Below are positions 33,101-41,167 of a stretch of 64,000 bases of DNA, one piece after another. This stretch comes from Kosakonia sp. BYX6 (lineage in GTDB: Bacteria > Pseudomonadota > Gammaproteobacteria > Enterobacterales > Enterobacteriaceae). The position numbers and the translations under genes were made by a program. The notes beneath the pieces are model-generated. The model ran no database searches, was not told the DNA's origin, and worked only from the letters and a program-made list of their open reading frames with translations. The DNA is taken from assembly GCF_038449125.1 (NCBI RefSeq), contig NZ_CP151800.1:1274406-1338405 (forward strand), given 5' to 3'. Positions within the stretch are counted from its first letter, which is position 1. Each line of letters starts with the position of its first letter.

Positions 33101-33949
33101 TTATTGCAGCCCGGCATAGCCGTGAACGCCCATATACACACCGACAAGTGCTATCAATACGCTGGAAAAATAGGGCGCTTTGCGGGCGAGGGTATTAAAG
33201 CCGGACCAGCGTTTCGCCGCTTGTTGCACACTGATTGCCGCTCCCACACCAACCGCCACCAGCGTCAGCGCCAGGCCAATACTGAAACAAATCACCAGCG
33301 TCGCGCCTAGCGTTATCGCCTTCAACTGAATACAGATCAGCAAAATCGTGATCGCCGCCGGGCAGGGGATTAACCCGCCGGTCAAACCGAATAGCAGGAT
33401 CTGCCCGTTGGTCACCTCGCTGCCGGTAAAACGCCGTTCGATATCCCTTGCGTGCGCCAGTTCGTGCGCATCCTGATACGCCTCCTGTGGCGCCATTTTG
33501 CGGATCGACAGGATCGCGGGTTGCCCCTGCACAACAACAGATGGCTGCGGCTGGAGGATCTTCGCCTGATGATGGTGATGAGCGTGATGATGCCCGGCGT
33601 GCCAGCCACTTTCCCCTTGCCAGGTACGCCTGAACATCCACGCGGCGGTTGAAATAATTACCACTGCGGAAACCAGTTGCAGCCAGGGTTCCACCGCTTG
33701 CGCCGTAAATTTATTGCTGAGATACATGCCGCCGAGGGCGATTAACCACACCACAATTGTGTGCGACAGCGTGGCGGCCAGCCCCAGCATAATGGCTTGT
33801 TTGATAGTGCCTTTGATGGCGATGATAAACGCCGCCATCATGGTTTTTGAGTGACCCGGTTCCAGGCCGTGCAGGGCGCCGAGAAGTATTGCGCTGGGGA
33901 TAAAAAACCAGGCATTCCCTTGCTGAAAAAGTGTGGTGAAGTCATTCAT
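33101..33949 (-). CDS. rcnA: Nickel/cobalt efflux protein RcnA
   Basis: 282-residue inner-membrane protein of the NicO/RcnA family with about six hydrophobic segments. The conserved GALHGLEPGHSK metal motif is near 24-35. The cytoplasmic His-rich loop (HAGHHHAHHHH, about 117-127) is shorter than in E. coli. It exports excess Ni(II) and Co(II). It is divergent from rcnR, with RcnR sites between them. The C-terminal half (LFGLTGGLIPCPAAITILLIC) is nearly identical to the E. coli protein. Confidence 0.93.
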   Translation of the reverse strand: MNDFTTLFQQGNAWFFIPSAILLGALHGLEPGHSKTMMAAFIIAIKGTIKQAIMLGLAATLSHTIVVWLIALGGMYLSNKFTAQAVEPWLQLVSAVVIISTAAWMFRRTWQGESGWHAGHHHAHHHHQAKILQPQPSVVVQGQPAILSIRKMAPQEAYQDAHELAHARDIERRFTGSEVTNGQILLFGLTGGLIPCPAAITILLICIQLKAITLGATLVICFSIGLALTLVAVGVGAAISVQQAAKRWSGFNTLARKAPYFSSVLIALVGVYMGVHGYAGLQ

Positions 33950-33986
33950 GAGAGACGTTCTCGTAACTTTTAAGTGCGCTCAAATC

Positions 33987-34001
33987 TACTCCCCCCCAGT
34001 A
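33987..34001 (+). promoter_or_regulatory. RcnR operator 1
   Basis: TACTCCCCCCCAGTA is TACT-C7-AGTA, the complement form of the RcnR recognition sequence (TACT-G6-N-AGTA), in the rcnA-rcnR intergenic region. Confidence 0.82.
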
Positions 34002-34006
34002 AAAAA

Positions 34007-34021
34007 TACTACCTCCCAGTA
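34007..34021 (+). promoter_or_regulatory. RcnR operator 2
   Basis: TACTACCTCCCAGTA keeps both TACT/AGTA flanks with an interrupted C tract. It starts 20 bp after operator 1, about two helical turns. Confidence 0.7.
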
Positions 34022-34027
34022 GAATTA

Positions 34028-34041
34028 AACTCCCCCCAGTT
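34028..34041 (+). promoter_or_regulatory. Degenerate third RcnR-like site
   Basis: AACTCCCCCCAGTT has the C6 tract and symmetrical AACT/AGTT flanks in place of TACT/AGTA. It starts 21 bp after operator 2 and 50 bp before rcnR. Confidence 0.5.
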
Positions 34042-34090
34042 GATGCGTGGTATGCTAACGCTCGTTTACGCACAGTCGATTGAGGTTTGT

Positions 34091-34363
34091 ATGTCGCATA
34101 CCATTCGGGATAAAAAAAAGCTGAAAGCGCGGGCGAGCAAAATTGAAGGGCAGGTGGGCGCTCTGAAGAAAATGCTGGATGAACCTCATGAATGCGCTCA
34201 GGTTTTGCAGCAAATCGCGGCGATCCGTGGCGCGGTAAACGGGTTAATGCGCGAAGTCATCAAAGGTCACCTGACCGATCATATTGTTCATGAGAACGAC
34301 GAAATCAAACGTGAAGCTGACCTGGATGTGGTGCTCAGCGTGCTGGATTCCTATATTCGTTAA
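34091..34363 (+). CDS. rcnR: Ni(II)/Co(II)-responsive repressor RcnR
   Basis: 90-residue all-helical CsoR/RcnR-family repressor that leaves DNA on binding Ni or Co, derepressing rcnA. The metal ligands His3, Cys35, His60 and His64 of the E. coli protein are all conserved. The frame is open upstream over the operators, but [18 protein letters not shown] is the family start at 34091. A small hairpin terminator follows. Confidence 0.95.
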   Translation: MSHTIRDKKKLKARASKIEGQVGALKKMLDEPHECAQVLQQIAAIRGAVNGLMREVIKGHLTDHIVHENDEIKREADLDVVLSVLDSYIR

Positions 34364-34365
34364 TT

Positions 34366-34389
34366 ACCTGCGCCAGCGCAGGTTTGTTA
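34366..34389 (+). terminator. Terminator of rcnR
   Basis: ACCTGCG-CCAG-CGCAGGT followed by TTGTTA, directly after the rcnR stop. Confidence 0.65.
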
Positions 34390-34455
34390 TCTGATTGTTA
34401 CTTGCCAGCTCAGACGTTTACCGCCAGACTATCGCCTCCATTCCAGGAGGAAATC

Positions 34456-35598
34456 ATGGTTCTGCAGTCCACGCGCTGGCTGGCGCTCGCTTATTTCACC
34501 TACTTTTTTAGCTACGGCATTTTCTTACCTTTCTGGAGCGTCTGGCTCAAAGGCGTTGGGCTGACCCCGGACATCATCGGTATGCTGCTTGGCGCAGGCC
34601 TTATCGCCCGTTTTCTTGGCAGCCTGCTTATCGCCCCGCGCGTGAGCGATCCTTCCCGGTTGATTACCGCGTTGCGCGTGCTGGCGCTGGCAACATTGCT
34701 GTTCGCGCTGGCGTTTCATGCCGGTAGTCATGTCGCATGGCTGGCGGTGGTGATTGTTGGTTTTAACCTCTTTTTCTCGCCGCTGGTGCCGCTTACTGAC
34801 GCGCTGGCGGGCACCTGGCAAAAACAGTTCCCGATGGATTATGGCCGCGTGCGGTTATGGGGTTCGATTGCCTTTGTGATTGGTTCGGCGCTGACCGGCA
34901 AACTGGTCAGCCTATATGATTACCCGGCGATTCTGGCGATGTTGACGCTAGGCGTTGCCTCGATGTTACTTGGAATGCTGCTGCGACCCTCTATTTTGCC
35001 GCAGGGTGAAAGCCGTCATCAGGACGGCGCGGGCTGGCCGGCGTGGCGGGCGTTGATTGTGCAGAACTGGCGTTTTCTGGCCTGCGTGTCGATGCTGCAA
35101 GGTGCGCACGCGGCCTATTACGGTTTCAGCGCCATTTATTGGCAGTCGGCGGGGTACTCCGCATCAACCGTCGGTTATTTGTGGTCGTTAGGCGTGGTAG
35201 CGGAAGTGGTGATTTTCGCGCTCAGCAACCGGCTGTTCCGCCGCTTCAGTGCGCGTGATTTGCTGCTGCTTTCTGCCGTTTGTGGGCTGGTGCGCTGGAG
35301 CCTGATGGGCTGGACCACCGAGCTGCCGTGGTTGATCGTCACGCAAATCCTGCACTGCGGAACGTTCACCGTTTGCCACCTGGCCGGCATGAGGTATATC
35401 TCTGCGCGGCAGGGCAGCGAAGTCATCCGTTTGCAGGCGATTTACTCCGCCGTGGCGATGGGCGGCAGTATCGCGCTAATGACCATGTTCGCCGGTTTCT
35501 TGTTCGAGTATCTGCACCAGGGGCTGTTCTATGTCATGGCGTTACTGGCTATTCCGGCGCTGTTTCTGCGCCCGGCCGTCGCACCTAAGGTGAGTTAG
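34456..35598 (+). CDS. hcaT: MFS transporter HcaT (putative 3-phenylpropionate permease)
   Basis: 380-residue protein with about twelve hydrophobic segments, colinear with E. coli HcaT (MVLQSTRWLALAYFTYFFSYGIFLPFWSVWLKG). The start ATG at 34456 follows a perfect AGGAGG ribosome site. In E. coli the phenylpropionate dioxygenase genes hcaR-hcaEFCBD lie next to it; none are present here, so the real substrate in this organism is open. The TAG stop shares TTAG with the stop of convergent csiE. Confidence 0.88.
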   Translation: MVLQSTRWLALAYFTYFFSYGIFLPFWSVWLKGVGLTPDIIGMLLGAGLIARFLGSLLIAPRVSDPSRLITALRVLALATLLFALAFHAGSHVAWLAVVIVGFNLFFSPLVPLTDALAGTWQKQFPMDYGRVRLWGSIAFVIGSALTGKLVSLYDYPAILAMLTLGVASMLLGMLLRPSILPQGESRHQDGAGWPAWRALIVQNWRFLACVSMLQGAHAAYYGFSAIYWQSAGYSASTVGYLWSLGVVAEVVIFALSNRLFRRFSARDLLLLSAVCGLVRWSLMGWTTELPWLIVTQILHCGTFTVCHLAGMRYISARQGSEVIRLQAIYSAVAMGGSIALMTMFAGFLFEYLHQGLFYVMALLAIPALFLRPAVAPKVS

Positions 35599-36872
35599 CC
35601 TTCCAGCATGGCGCGGATGTGCTGCTGTTGCTGCTCACTCAACGGCCCGTCGGTATGAATCAACGGCGGCGAAAAGAGCGGCAACGGCGTGGTGTAAGGT
35701 GTGATGATTAATGTCACGTCTTTTGGGGCACCGGCGTTGCGAAACTCGGTCAGCGACAGGTATTTAATGGTGAGCGGCAGCAGCGTCAGTTCACGCAATT
35801 GCTGTTCGATCTCCTGCTCTCTGGCGCTATCTTCCCCGGTAATCAGTATCACCTGCTTTTCATGCAGGTCGCTCTCTTGCATCAGCCAGGCACCAAAAAT
35901 GACCGCCACCAGCCCGGCTTCTTCATCGCTCAAGCGCAGACCATACTCCTGTTCCAGACTTTCCAACGCGATGCGAGTGGTGCGCATCAATCGTGGGTAA
36001 AGCTGGTGGATCTCCTCGGGCAGCGTGTTATCAATGCCGATGCCAAAGAAACTGCGATCCAGCGCCTGCGCCAGGTGGACATAAAGCTGGGCCGTTAGCC
36101 CTTGTTCGTCGCTGAAACGCATCTCGGCGAGTTGGCGAAACCGCGTAATCATTCGACTGATGGCGCGTTGTAAGCGGCGATCTTGCTGGTGATCGTCACG
36201 GGTCGGATCCGGTGTGCGCACCAGCATAAACATCAGCGATAGAAAGAAATGCTCATTCTCATGAGCATGGGCAGAAACCCGCCGTTCCCAATGGCGCACG
36301 ATATCCTGTGCAACCTGATATTCGACGCGCATTTGCGTCCACTTTTGCTGCACCGGGTTGAATTCGGGCGTATGGCCGTAATGGTGTTGCAGCAAACAGT
36401 ACTGCAAATAGAGGCGCAAAAACTGCATATCGCGGCATTCAAATGAGCGCTGCAACCGGCGCGAGCAGAGGTTAATCAAGGCGCGCAGGTTGGTATCGTC
36501 ATAAAGTGTGCGAGCAATGCCTTGTGCTTTCAGCGCATTTTTTAACGCCGGGGTAAAGTGTTGCGTGATAAATTGCGGGCACAACCGTAATGCGCGGCGC
36601 AGCCAATGCAGCAGGCATAAGCGCTGATCGAGTAGTGTGCCTTCAATCCGGTAGCTGCCGTTGGCGTGGGTGACAATGGAAAGCCGGTGGTAACGTTGGA
36701 TTTCGCTTTGCGTTTCTGCAAGATCCTGTTGAGCCACCGCGTCGTCCACTCCGTTTATGGCGCTGATATTTTCCATGGTGGTACTTTGCCCGGGTAACGC
36801 GAGCATCAGCAACACCTGGCAGCGACGCTGCGGACTGGAGAGTGCAGATGGCGGAGCCAGTGTAATAGTCAT
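35595..36872 (-). CDS. csiE: Stationary-phase inducible protein CsiE (PRD-containing)
   Basis: 425-residue protein similar to E. coli CsiE over its length. It carries PTS-regulation-domain-like segments (for example IDNTLPEEIHQLYPRLMRTTRIALESLEQEYGLRLSDEE) and a C-terminal region resembling a IIB-like domain with LITG. In E. coli it is induced by carbon starvation under CRP and sigma-S; its molecular role is unknown. The start MTITLAPPSALSSPQRRC is well supported. It is convergent with hcaT (four-base overlap) and divergent from the next gene. Confidence 0.9.
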   Translation of the reverse strand: MTITLAPPSALSSPQRRCQVLLMLALPGQSTTMENISAINGVDDAVAQQDLAETQSEIQRYHRLSIVTHANGSYRIEGTLLDQRLCLLHWLRRALRLCPQFITQHFTPALKNALKAQGIARTLYDDTNLRALINLCSRRLQRSFECRDMQFLRLYLQYCLLQHHYGHTPEFNPVQQKWTQMRVEYQVAQDIVRHWERRVSAHAHENEHFFLSLMFMLVRTPDPTRDDHQQDRRLQRAISRMITRFRQLAEMRFSDEQGLTAQLYVHLAQALDRSFFGIGIDNTLPEEIHQLYPRLMRTTRIALESLEQEYGLRLSDEEAGLVAVIFGAWLMQESDLHEKQVILITGEDSAREQEIEQQLRELTLLPLTIKYLSLTEFRNAGAPKDVTLIITPYTTPLPLFSPPLIHTDGPLSEQQQQHIRAMLEG

Positions 36873-36996
36873 CTGTCAGATTCCAGGTAGGGTATTTGAT
36901 AAGCGTAGTTAAAGGTATGCTTAGCGACAGCGCAGCCGGAAGTGTTTCAATCAGGATTGCCGGAGAGCATCACAGAATTTTTCACGTGAGGAATAC

Positions 36997-37635
36997 ATGC
37001 AAGCAGTTAAACAATGCGCCCTGGGGCTGTTTCTCGCACTTTTATCGCTTTCTGCCAGTGCGCACCCGCATAGTTTTATTCGTATGAAAACGCAGGTGTT
37101 AGCCGACAACGGCCAGTTCACCGGCCTGAAAATGCGCTGGACGATGGACGAGATTACCTCGGCGGATCTGCTGTATGACGCGGGTAATGCAAAACCCGGT
37201 GATGAGATTTGGAAAAAGCTGGCGGCGGAAGTGATGGCGAATGTGCTTGGTCAGCACTATTTCAGCGAAGTCTGGCATAACGGGCAGAAGGTTAAGTTTC
37301 TTAATCGCCCAACCGAATATGGCATGGAACGCGAAGAGCACCAGGCGGTGCTGACGTTCATTCTTCCGCTGGCGCAACCGCAGCCGCTGAGCGGCCAAAA
37401 ATACACCCTTGCGACGTTCGATCCCACGTATTACGTCGACATGAGTTACGAACAAGATAGCGATGCGATGCTGCCCGCCTCGTTACAAACGACCTGCAAA
37501 ATAAGCATTCATACTCCTCATCCTGGCGAAGAGGTACTGAATTACGCCCAACAGCTTGATAAATCCGATGCCCCGGAGGAAGACATGCAACTGGGTAAAC
37601 AGTTTGCTCAAACGGTGACATTGCTATGTCAGTAA
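36997..37635 (+). CDS. DUF1007 periplasmic protein (ZevA-like)
   Basis: 212-residue exported protein with a signal peptide (about 1-22, ends SASA). The mature N-terminus begins HPHSFIRM, a His-rich start typical of DUF1007 proteins. It overlaps the next gene, a NicO-family transporter, by ten bases. DUF1007 proteins paired with NicO permeases occur widely, and in Haemophilus influenzae such a pair (ZevAB) is reported to support zinc uptake. A metal-binding partner of the permease is the likely role; the metal is not determined by sequence. Confidence 0.82.
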   Translation: MQAVKQCALGLFLALLSLSASAHPHSFIRMKTQVLADNGQFTGLKMRWTMDEITSADLLYDAGNAKPGDEIWKKLAAEVMANVLGQHYFSEVWHNGQKVKFLNRPTEYGMEREEHQAVLTFILPLAQPQPLSGQKYTLATFDPTYYVDMSYEQDSDAMLPASLQTTCKISIHTPHPGEEVLNYAQQLDKSDAPEEDMQLGKQFAQTVTLLCQ

Positions 37636-38606
37636 TCACTGGTCAGGTCATACGCAAACGGCGTTTGCTGCAACTATGGCCGTTGCTGCTGTTTCTCGTC
37701 TGTGTCGCTGTTGGCGGTTTTTGGCTGTGGCAGGCGTGGCCGCAGGTGCTGATGAAAAGTGTGCTCTGGCAGCGTGAAGTGAATATGCAGATGAGCACAT
37801 TACTAAAACGCGTAGCGGAAAACCCGACGAAAGCGGGCGGTTCGCTGCTGCTATTTAGCTTCGTTTATGGCGTGCTGCATGCGCTCGGGCCGGGACATGG
37901 CAAAGTGGTGATCACCACCTGGCTTGCCACGCATCCTTCGAAACTTAAATCCGGGATTGCGCTGACGCTGGCATCGTCGCTATTGCAAGGGCTGGTGGCG
38001 ATTGGGTTGGTAGTCGTGATGTTGAGCATACTGGCACTGCCTGCGCGGCAGTTGCATTTGAGTGGTTACTGGCTGGAGAAGGGCAGTTATCTGCTGGTTG
38101 GTGTGCTGGGTTTATTGTTGTGCTGGCGAGCGGTGAAGACATTACGCGCGCTGCTTAATGCGCCAAAATTCCGCGCTTTTACCCCGCATCATGTGCACCA
38201 CGACGGTTGCGGTTGTGGCCATCAGCATGTGCCTTCGCCATCGCAACTGAAAAGCGGCGAGGACTGGCGCGCCCGTTTAATGATTATTTTGTCGATGGGC
38301 ATGCGCCCGTGTTCCGGGGCTATCATGGTGCTGTTGTTCAGTAAAGTGATTGGCGTGTTTGCCTGGGGCGTGGCGTCGGCGCTGGCGATGGCCGCAGGAA
38401 CGTCGTTAACCATCAGCGCGCTGGCGTTGCTGGTGCACGGTTTTCGTCATCTGGCGGTGAAATTGAGTGGTCATCAAACACCTGTTTTGTGGCGACAGGT
38501 TGGCTGGACGACGCTGGCGTTAGCCGGCGGTGTTGTGCTGGTGAGTGCGGCGGTGGTGATGTGGGTCAGTGCGTTGCCGCCGGGCGGCGGATTAAGACCA
38601 TTTTGA
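37626..38606 (+). CDS. NicO/RcnA-family metal transporter (ZevB-like)
   Basis: 326-residue inner-membrane protein with about six to seven hydrophobic segments. The family motif HALGPGHGKVVITT is near 79-92 (compare HGLEPGHSK in RcnA) and a metal-loop HHVHHDGCGCGHQH at about 183-196 contains two cysteines, unlike RcnA. MGMRPCSGAIMVLLFS corresponds to the second conserved helix. It is translationally coupled to the DUF1007 gene upstream. Nickel, cobalt or zinc are all possible substrates; direction of transport is unknown. Confidence 0.85.
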   Translation: MSVITGQVIRKRRLLQLWPLLLFLVCVAVGGFWLWQAWPQVLMKSVLWQREVNMQMSTLLKRVAENPTKAGGSLLLFSFVYGVLHALGPGHGKVVITTWLATHPSKLKSGIALTLASSLLQGLVAIGLVVVMLSILALPARQLHLSGYWLEKGSYLLVGVLGLLLCWRAVKTLRALLNAPKFRAFTPHHVHHDGCGCGHQHVPSPSQLKSGEDWRARLMIILSMGMRPCSGAIMVLLFSKVIGVFAWGVASALAMAAGTSLTISALALLVHGFRHLAVKLSGHQTPVLWRQVGWTTLALAGGVVLVSAAVVMWVSALPPGGGLRPF

Positions 38607-38610
38607 TAAT

Positions 38611-38687
38611 GCCTTATCAGGCCTACAAATTTCGTAGGCCTGATAAGCGCAGCGCCATCAGGCATTTCACCTTATCCGGCCTACAAA
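38611..38687. repeat. REP/BIME cluster between the NicO gene and suhB
   Basis: Three REP half-units: GCCTTATCAGGCCTACAAA, then inverted GTAGGCCTGATAAGCGC...CATCAGGCA, then CTTATCCGGCCTACAAA. It lies between convergent genes, the usual place. Confidence 0.85.
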
Positions 38688-38706
38688 CCCTGCAACAACT
38701 GGCGGA

Positions 38707-39510
38707 TTAACGCTTCAGCGCGTCGCTCAGTTCTTCGCGCATATTCGCCAGCATCGATTTCACAACGCGTGGGTTACCTGCAACGAGGTTGCCGGTCATC
38801 ATATAGTTATGACCGCCGGTGAAATCACACACCAGACCGCCCGCTTCACGCACCAGTAGTTCGCCGGCGGCGAAATCCCACGGCTTCAGCGCGATTTCAA
38901 AGAAACCATCAACACGGCCAGCAGCAACATAGGCCAGGTCCAGCGCGGCGGAACCGGTGCGACGGAAATCGGCGCATTCGGTAAACAGTTTGCCAACGAT
39001 GTTCATGTAGGTCTTTGCGTGTTGTTTGGCTTTGAACGGGAAGCCGGTCGCCAGGATGGTGCCATCCAGATCGCGAGCCGTGCTGCCGCGCAGACGATAA
39101 CCGTTCAGCTGTGCGCCTTGACCGCGCGTTGCGGTGAACAGTTCGTTACGCATGGGATCATAAACCACCGCGACTTCAGTGCGGCCTTTAATACGAACGG
39201 CGATAGATACCGCGAAGTGCGGCAGACGTTTGATGAAGTTGGTCGTGCCATCCAGTGGATCGATAACCCATTGAACATCCTGATCTGTGCCTTCATGCTC
39301 ACCACTCTCTTCAGTGATGATGGTGTGTTGCGGGTAAGATTTGCGGATGGTGTCGATAATTACAGCTTCGGCTGCTTTATCAACGTTGGTCACGAAATCA
39401 TTGCTCCCTTTTTGACTTGTTTCGACGGTGTCAGGGGTTTCGTAGTTTTTGGCAATTAAATTACCCGCCTTGCGCGCAGCACGCACGGCGATGTTCAGCA
39501 TCGGATGCAT
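38707..39510 (-). CDS. suhB: Inositol-1-monophosphatase / Nus factor SuhB
   Basis: 267-residue Mg-dependent phosphatase fold. The signature EESGEH near 67-72, DPLDGTTNF near 86-94 and the second signature WDFAAGELLVREAGG near 219-233 are intact. In E. coli the important role is in rRNA transcription antitermination complexes with NusA/B/E/G. Start MHPMLNIAVRAARKAGN. It is divergent from trmJ. Confidence 0.96.
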   Translation of the reverse strand: MHPMLNIAVRAARKAGNLIAKNYETPDTVETSQKGSNDFVTNVDKAAEAVIIDTIRKSYPQHTIITEESGEHEGTDQDVQWVIDPLDGTTNFIKRLPHFAVSIAVRIKGRTEVAVVYDPMRNELFTATRGQGAQLNGYRLRGSTARDLDGTILATGFPFKAKQHAKTYMNIVGKLFTECADFRRTGSAALDLAYVAAGRVDGFFEIALKPWDFAAGELLVREAGGLVCDFTGGHNYMMTGNLVAGNPRVVKSMLANMREELSDALKR

Positions 39511-39627
39511 CGGTCTCTCTCACTGGATGTTAAAGAACGGAAAACGGCGCGTATGATAGCAGTGAATTCGAATTATGTCTCCGCTTTATGATAGTATCCG
39601 CCAATATTCTTTAGCCGTTGAAAATCT

Positions 39628-40359
39628 ATGCTGCAAAATATTCGAATCGTACTGGTGGAAACTTCCCACACCGGCAACATGGGCTCTGTTGCCCGTGCAA
39701 TGAAAACAATGGGTTTAACGAATCTCTGGCTGGTCAATCCGCTGGTGAAACCGGATTCTCAAGCCATCGCGCTGGCCGCAGGTGCCAGCGATGTGATTGG
39801 CAATGCGCAAATCGTCGATACGCTGGATGAAGCGTTAGCTGGTTGCAGCCTGGTGGTTGGCACAAGTGCGCGTTCCCGCACACTGCCATGGCCGATGCTC
39901 GATCCGCGCGAATGCGGCCTGAAAAGCGTCGCCGAAGCGGAACATGCGCCAGTCGCGCTGGTATTTGGTCGCGAACGCGTTGGCCTGACCAATGACGAAT
40001 TACAGAAGTGTCACTATCACGTAGCAATTGCCGCCAACCCGGAATACAGCTCGCTGAACCTGGCGATGGCGGTGCAGGTTATCGCGTATGAAGTGCGCAT
40101 GGCTTGGCTTGCGAAACAAGAAAGTGATGCGCCGGCAGTAGAACATGAAGAGACGCCTTATCCGCTGGTGGACGATCTCGAACGCTTCTATGGGCACCTG
40201 GAACAAACGCTGCTTTCTACCGGTTTTATTCGCGAAAACCACCCCGGCCAGGTGATGAACAAACTGCGCCGCCTGTTTACGCGCGCTCGCCCGGAAAGCC
40301 AGGAACTGAATATTCTGCGCGGTATTTTGGCGTCTATTGAACAGAAAAATAGAGAGTAA
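39628..40359 (+). CDS. trmJ: tRNA (cytidine/uridine-32-2'-O)-methyltransferase TrmJ
   Basis: 243-residue SPOUT (trefoil-knot) methyltransferase that 2'-O-methylates position 32 of several tRNAs. The N-terminal [21 protein letters not shown] and the knot segment [15 protein letters not shown] with [15 protein letters not shown] are diagnostic. It is followed by a REP unit and the iscR promoter. The short C-terminal extension (about 165-243) is the dimerisation region of the family. Confidence 0.95.
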   Translation: MLQNIRIVLVETSHTGNMGSVARAMKTMGLTNLWLVNPLVKPDSQAIALAAGASDVIGNAQIVDTLDEALAGCSLVVGTSARSRTLPWPMLDPRECGLKSVAEAEHAPVALVFGRERVGLTNDELQKCHYHVAIAANPEYSSLNLAMAVQVIAYEVRMAWLAKQESDAPAVEHEETPYPLVDDLERFYGHLEQTLLSTGFIRENHPGQVMNKLRRLFTRARPESQELNILRGILASIEQKNRE

Positions 40360-40372
40360 CAGGGGCTGAATC

Positions 40373-40407
40373 GTAGGCCGGATAAGGCTTCGCCGCCATC
40401 CGGCAAC
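40373..40407. repeat. REP unit between trmJ and iscR
   Basis: GTAGGCCGGATAAGGCTTCG...GCCATCCGGCAACA forms the standard REP hairpin immediately upstream of the iscR operators. Confidence 0.8.
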
Positions 40408-40428
40408 ACATTGAGCACGAAACGGCAA

Positions 40429-40453
40429 ATACTTGACTAAAACAGTCAACTAA
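40429..40453 (+). promoter_or_regulatory. IscR type-1 operator A
   Basis: 25-bp site starting ATACTTGACTAAAAC and ending AGTCAACTAA. It fits the [2Fe-2S]-IscR type-1 consensus at all but the last position. Confidence 0.8.
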
Positions 40454-40478
40454 ATAGTTGACCAATTTAGTCGGGAAT
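40454..40478 (+). promoter_or_regulatory. IscR type-1 operator B
   Basis: 25-bp site directly adjoining operator A, starting ATAGTTGACCAAT and ending TAGTCGGGAAT, with two mismatches to the type-1 consensus. Together A and B predict Fe-S-dependent autorepression of the isc operon. Confidence 0.78.
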
Positions 40479-40557
40479 GTCAGACTTGCCTCTGCTATGC
40501 AACATTAACATATTAAAAATACACCCCGGGCAGGGGCGAGTTTGAGGCTTGTAAGAC

Positions 40558-41049
40558 ATGAGACTGACATCTAAAGGGCGTTATGCCGTGACCGCAATGC
40601 TGGACGTTGCACTCAACTCCGACGCGGGCCCGGTTCCGTTGGCTGATATTTCCGAGCGTCAGGGGATTTCCCTGTCCTACCTGGAACAGCTGTTCTCCCG
40701 CTTACGTAAAAATGGCCTTGTGTCCAGCGTACGTGGTCCGGGCGGCGGTTACCTGCTGGGTAAAGACGCGAACAGCATCGCTGTTGGCGAAGTTATCAGC
40801 GCTGTTGACGAATCCGTTGACGCCACCCGTTGCCAGGGTAAAACCGGCTGCCAGGGCGGTGATAAATGCCTGACCCATGCTCTGTGGCGCGATCTGAGCG
40901 ACCGTCTGACGGGTTTCCTGAACAATATCACGCTCGGCGAACTGGTGAATAATCAAGAAGTTCTCGACGTGTCTGACCGCCAGCACAGTAACGAATCCCA
41001 TCGCACCACCCGCGCTCAAGACGCAATCGACGTTAAACTGCGCGCATAA
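40558..41049 (+). CDS. iscR: Fe-S cluster assembly transcription factor IscR
   Basis: 163-residue Rrf2-family regulator. Winged-helix region is about 1-75 ([36 protein letters not shown]). The [2Fe-2S] ligands C92, C98, C104 and H107 are conserved. It senses cluster supply and represses the isc operon through the two adjacent type-1 sites. It is first gene of iscR-iscS-iscU-iscA-hscB-hscA-fdx-iscX. Confidence 0.97.
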   Translation: MRLTSKGRYAVTAMLDVALNSDAGPVPLADISERQGISLSYLEQLFSRLRKNGLVSSVRGPGGGYLLGKDANSIAVGEVISAVDESVDATRCQGKTGCQGGDKCLTHALWRDLSDRLTGFLNNITLGELVNNQEVLDVSDRQHSNESHRTTRAQDAIDVKLRA

Positions 41050-41074
41050 TAAAAAACAGAATTCAGAATCGGGC

Positions 41075-41152
41075 CAGGGCACAGATATGTGCCCTGTTAA
41101 CACGGTCGTACATCCAGCCGGTTGCCTGATTCCTTGCATTAGAGCGATGTAC
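41075..41152 (+). promoter_or_regulatory. Structured iscR-iscS intergenic RNA
   Basis: A perfect 9-bp hairpin CAGGGCACA-GATA-TGTGCCCTG lies at 41075-41096. A second, longer-range stem GTACATC (41108-41114) / GATGTAC (41146-41152) ends at the iscS ribosome site ACGGAG. In E. coli, structure here protects the iscR part of the mRNA when the sRNA RyhB causes loss of iscSUA. Confidence 0.6.
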
Positions 41153-41167
41153 GGAGTTTAAAGAGCA

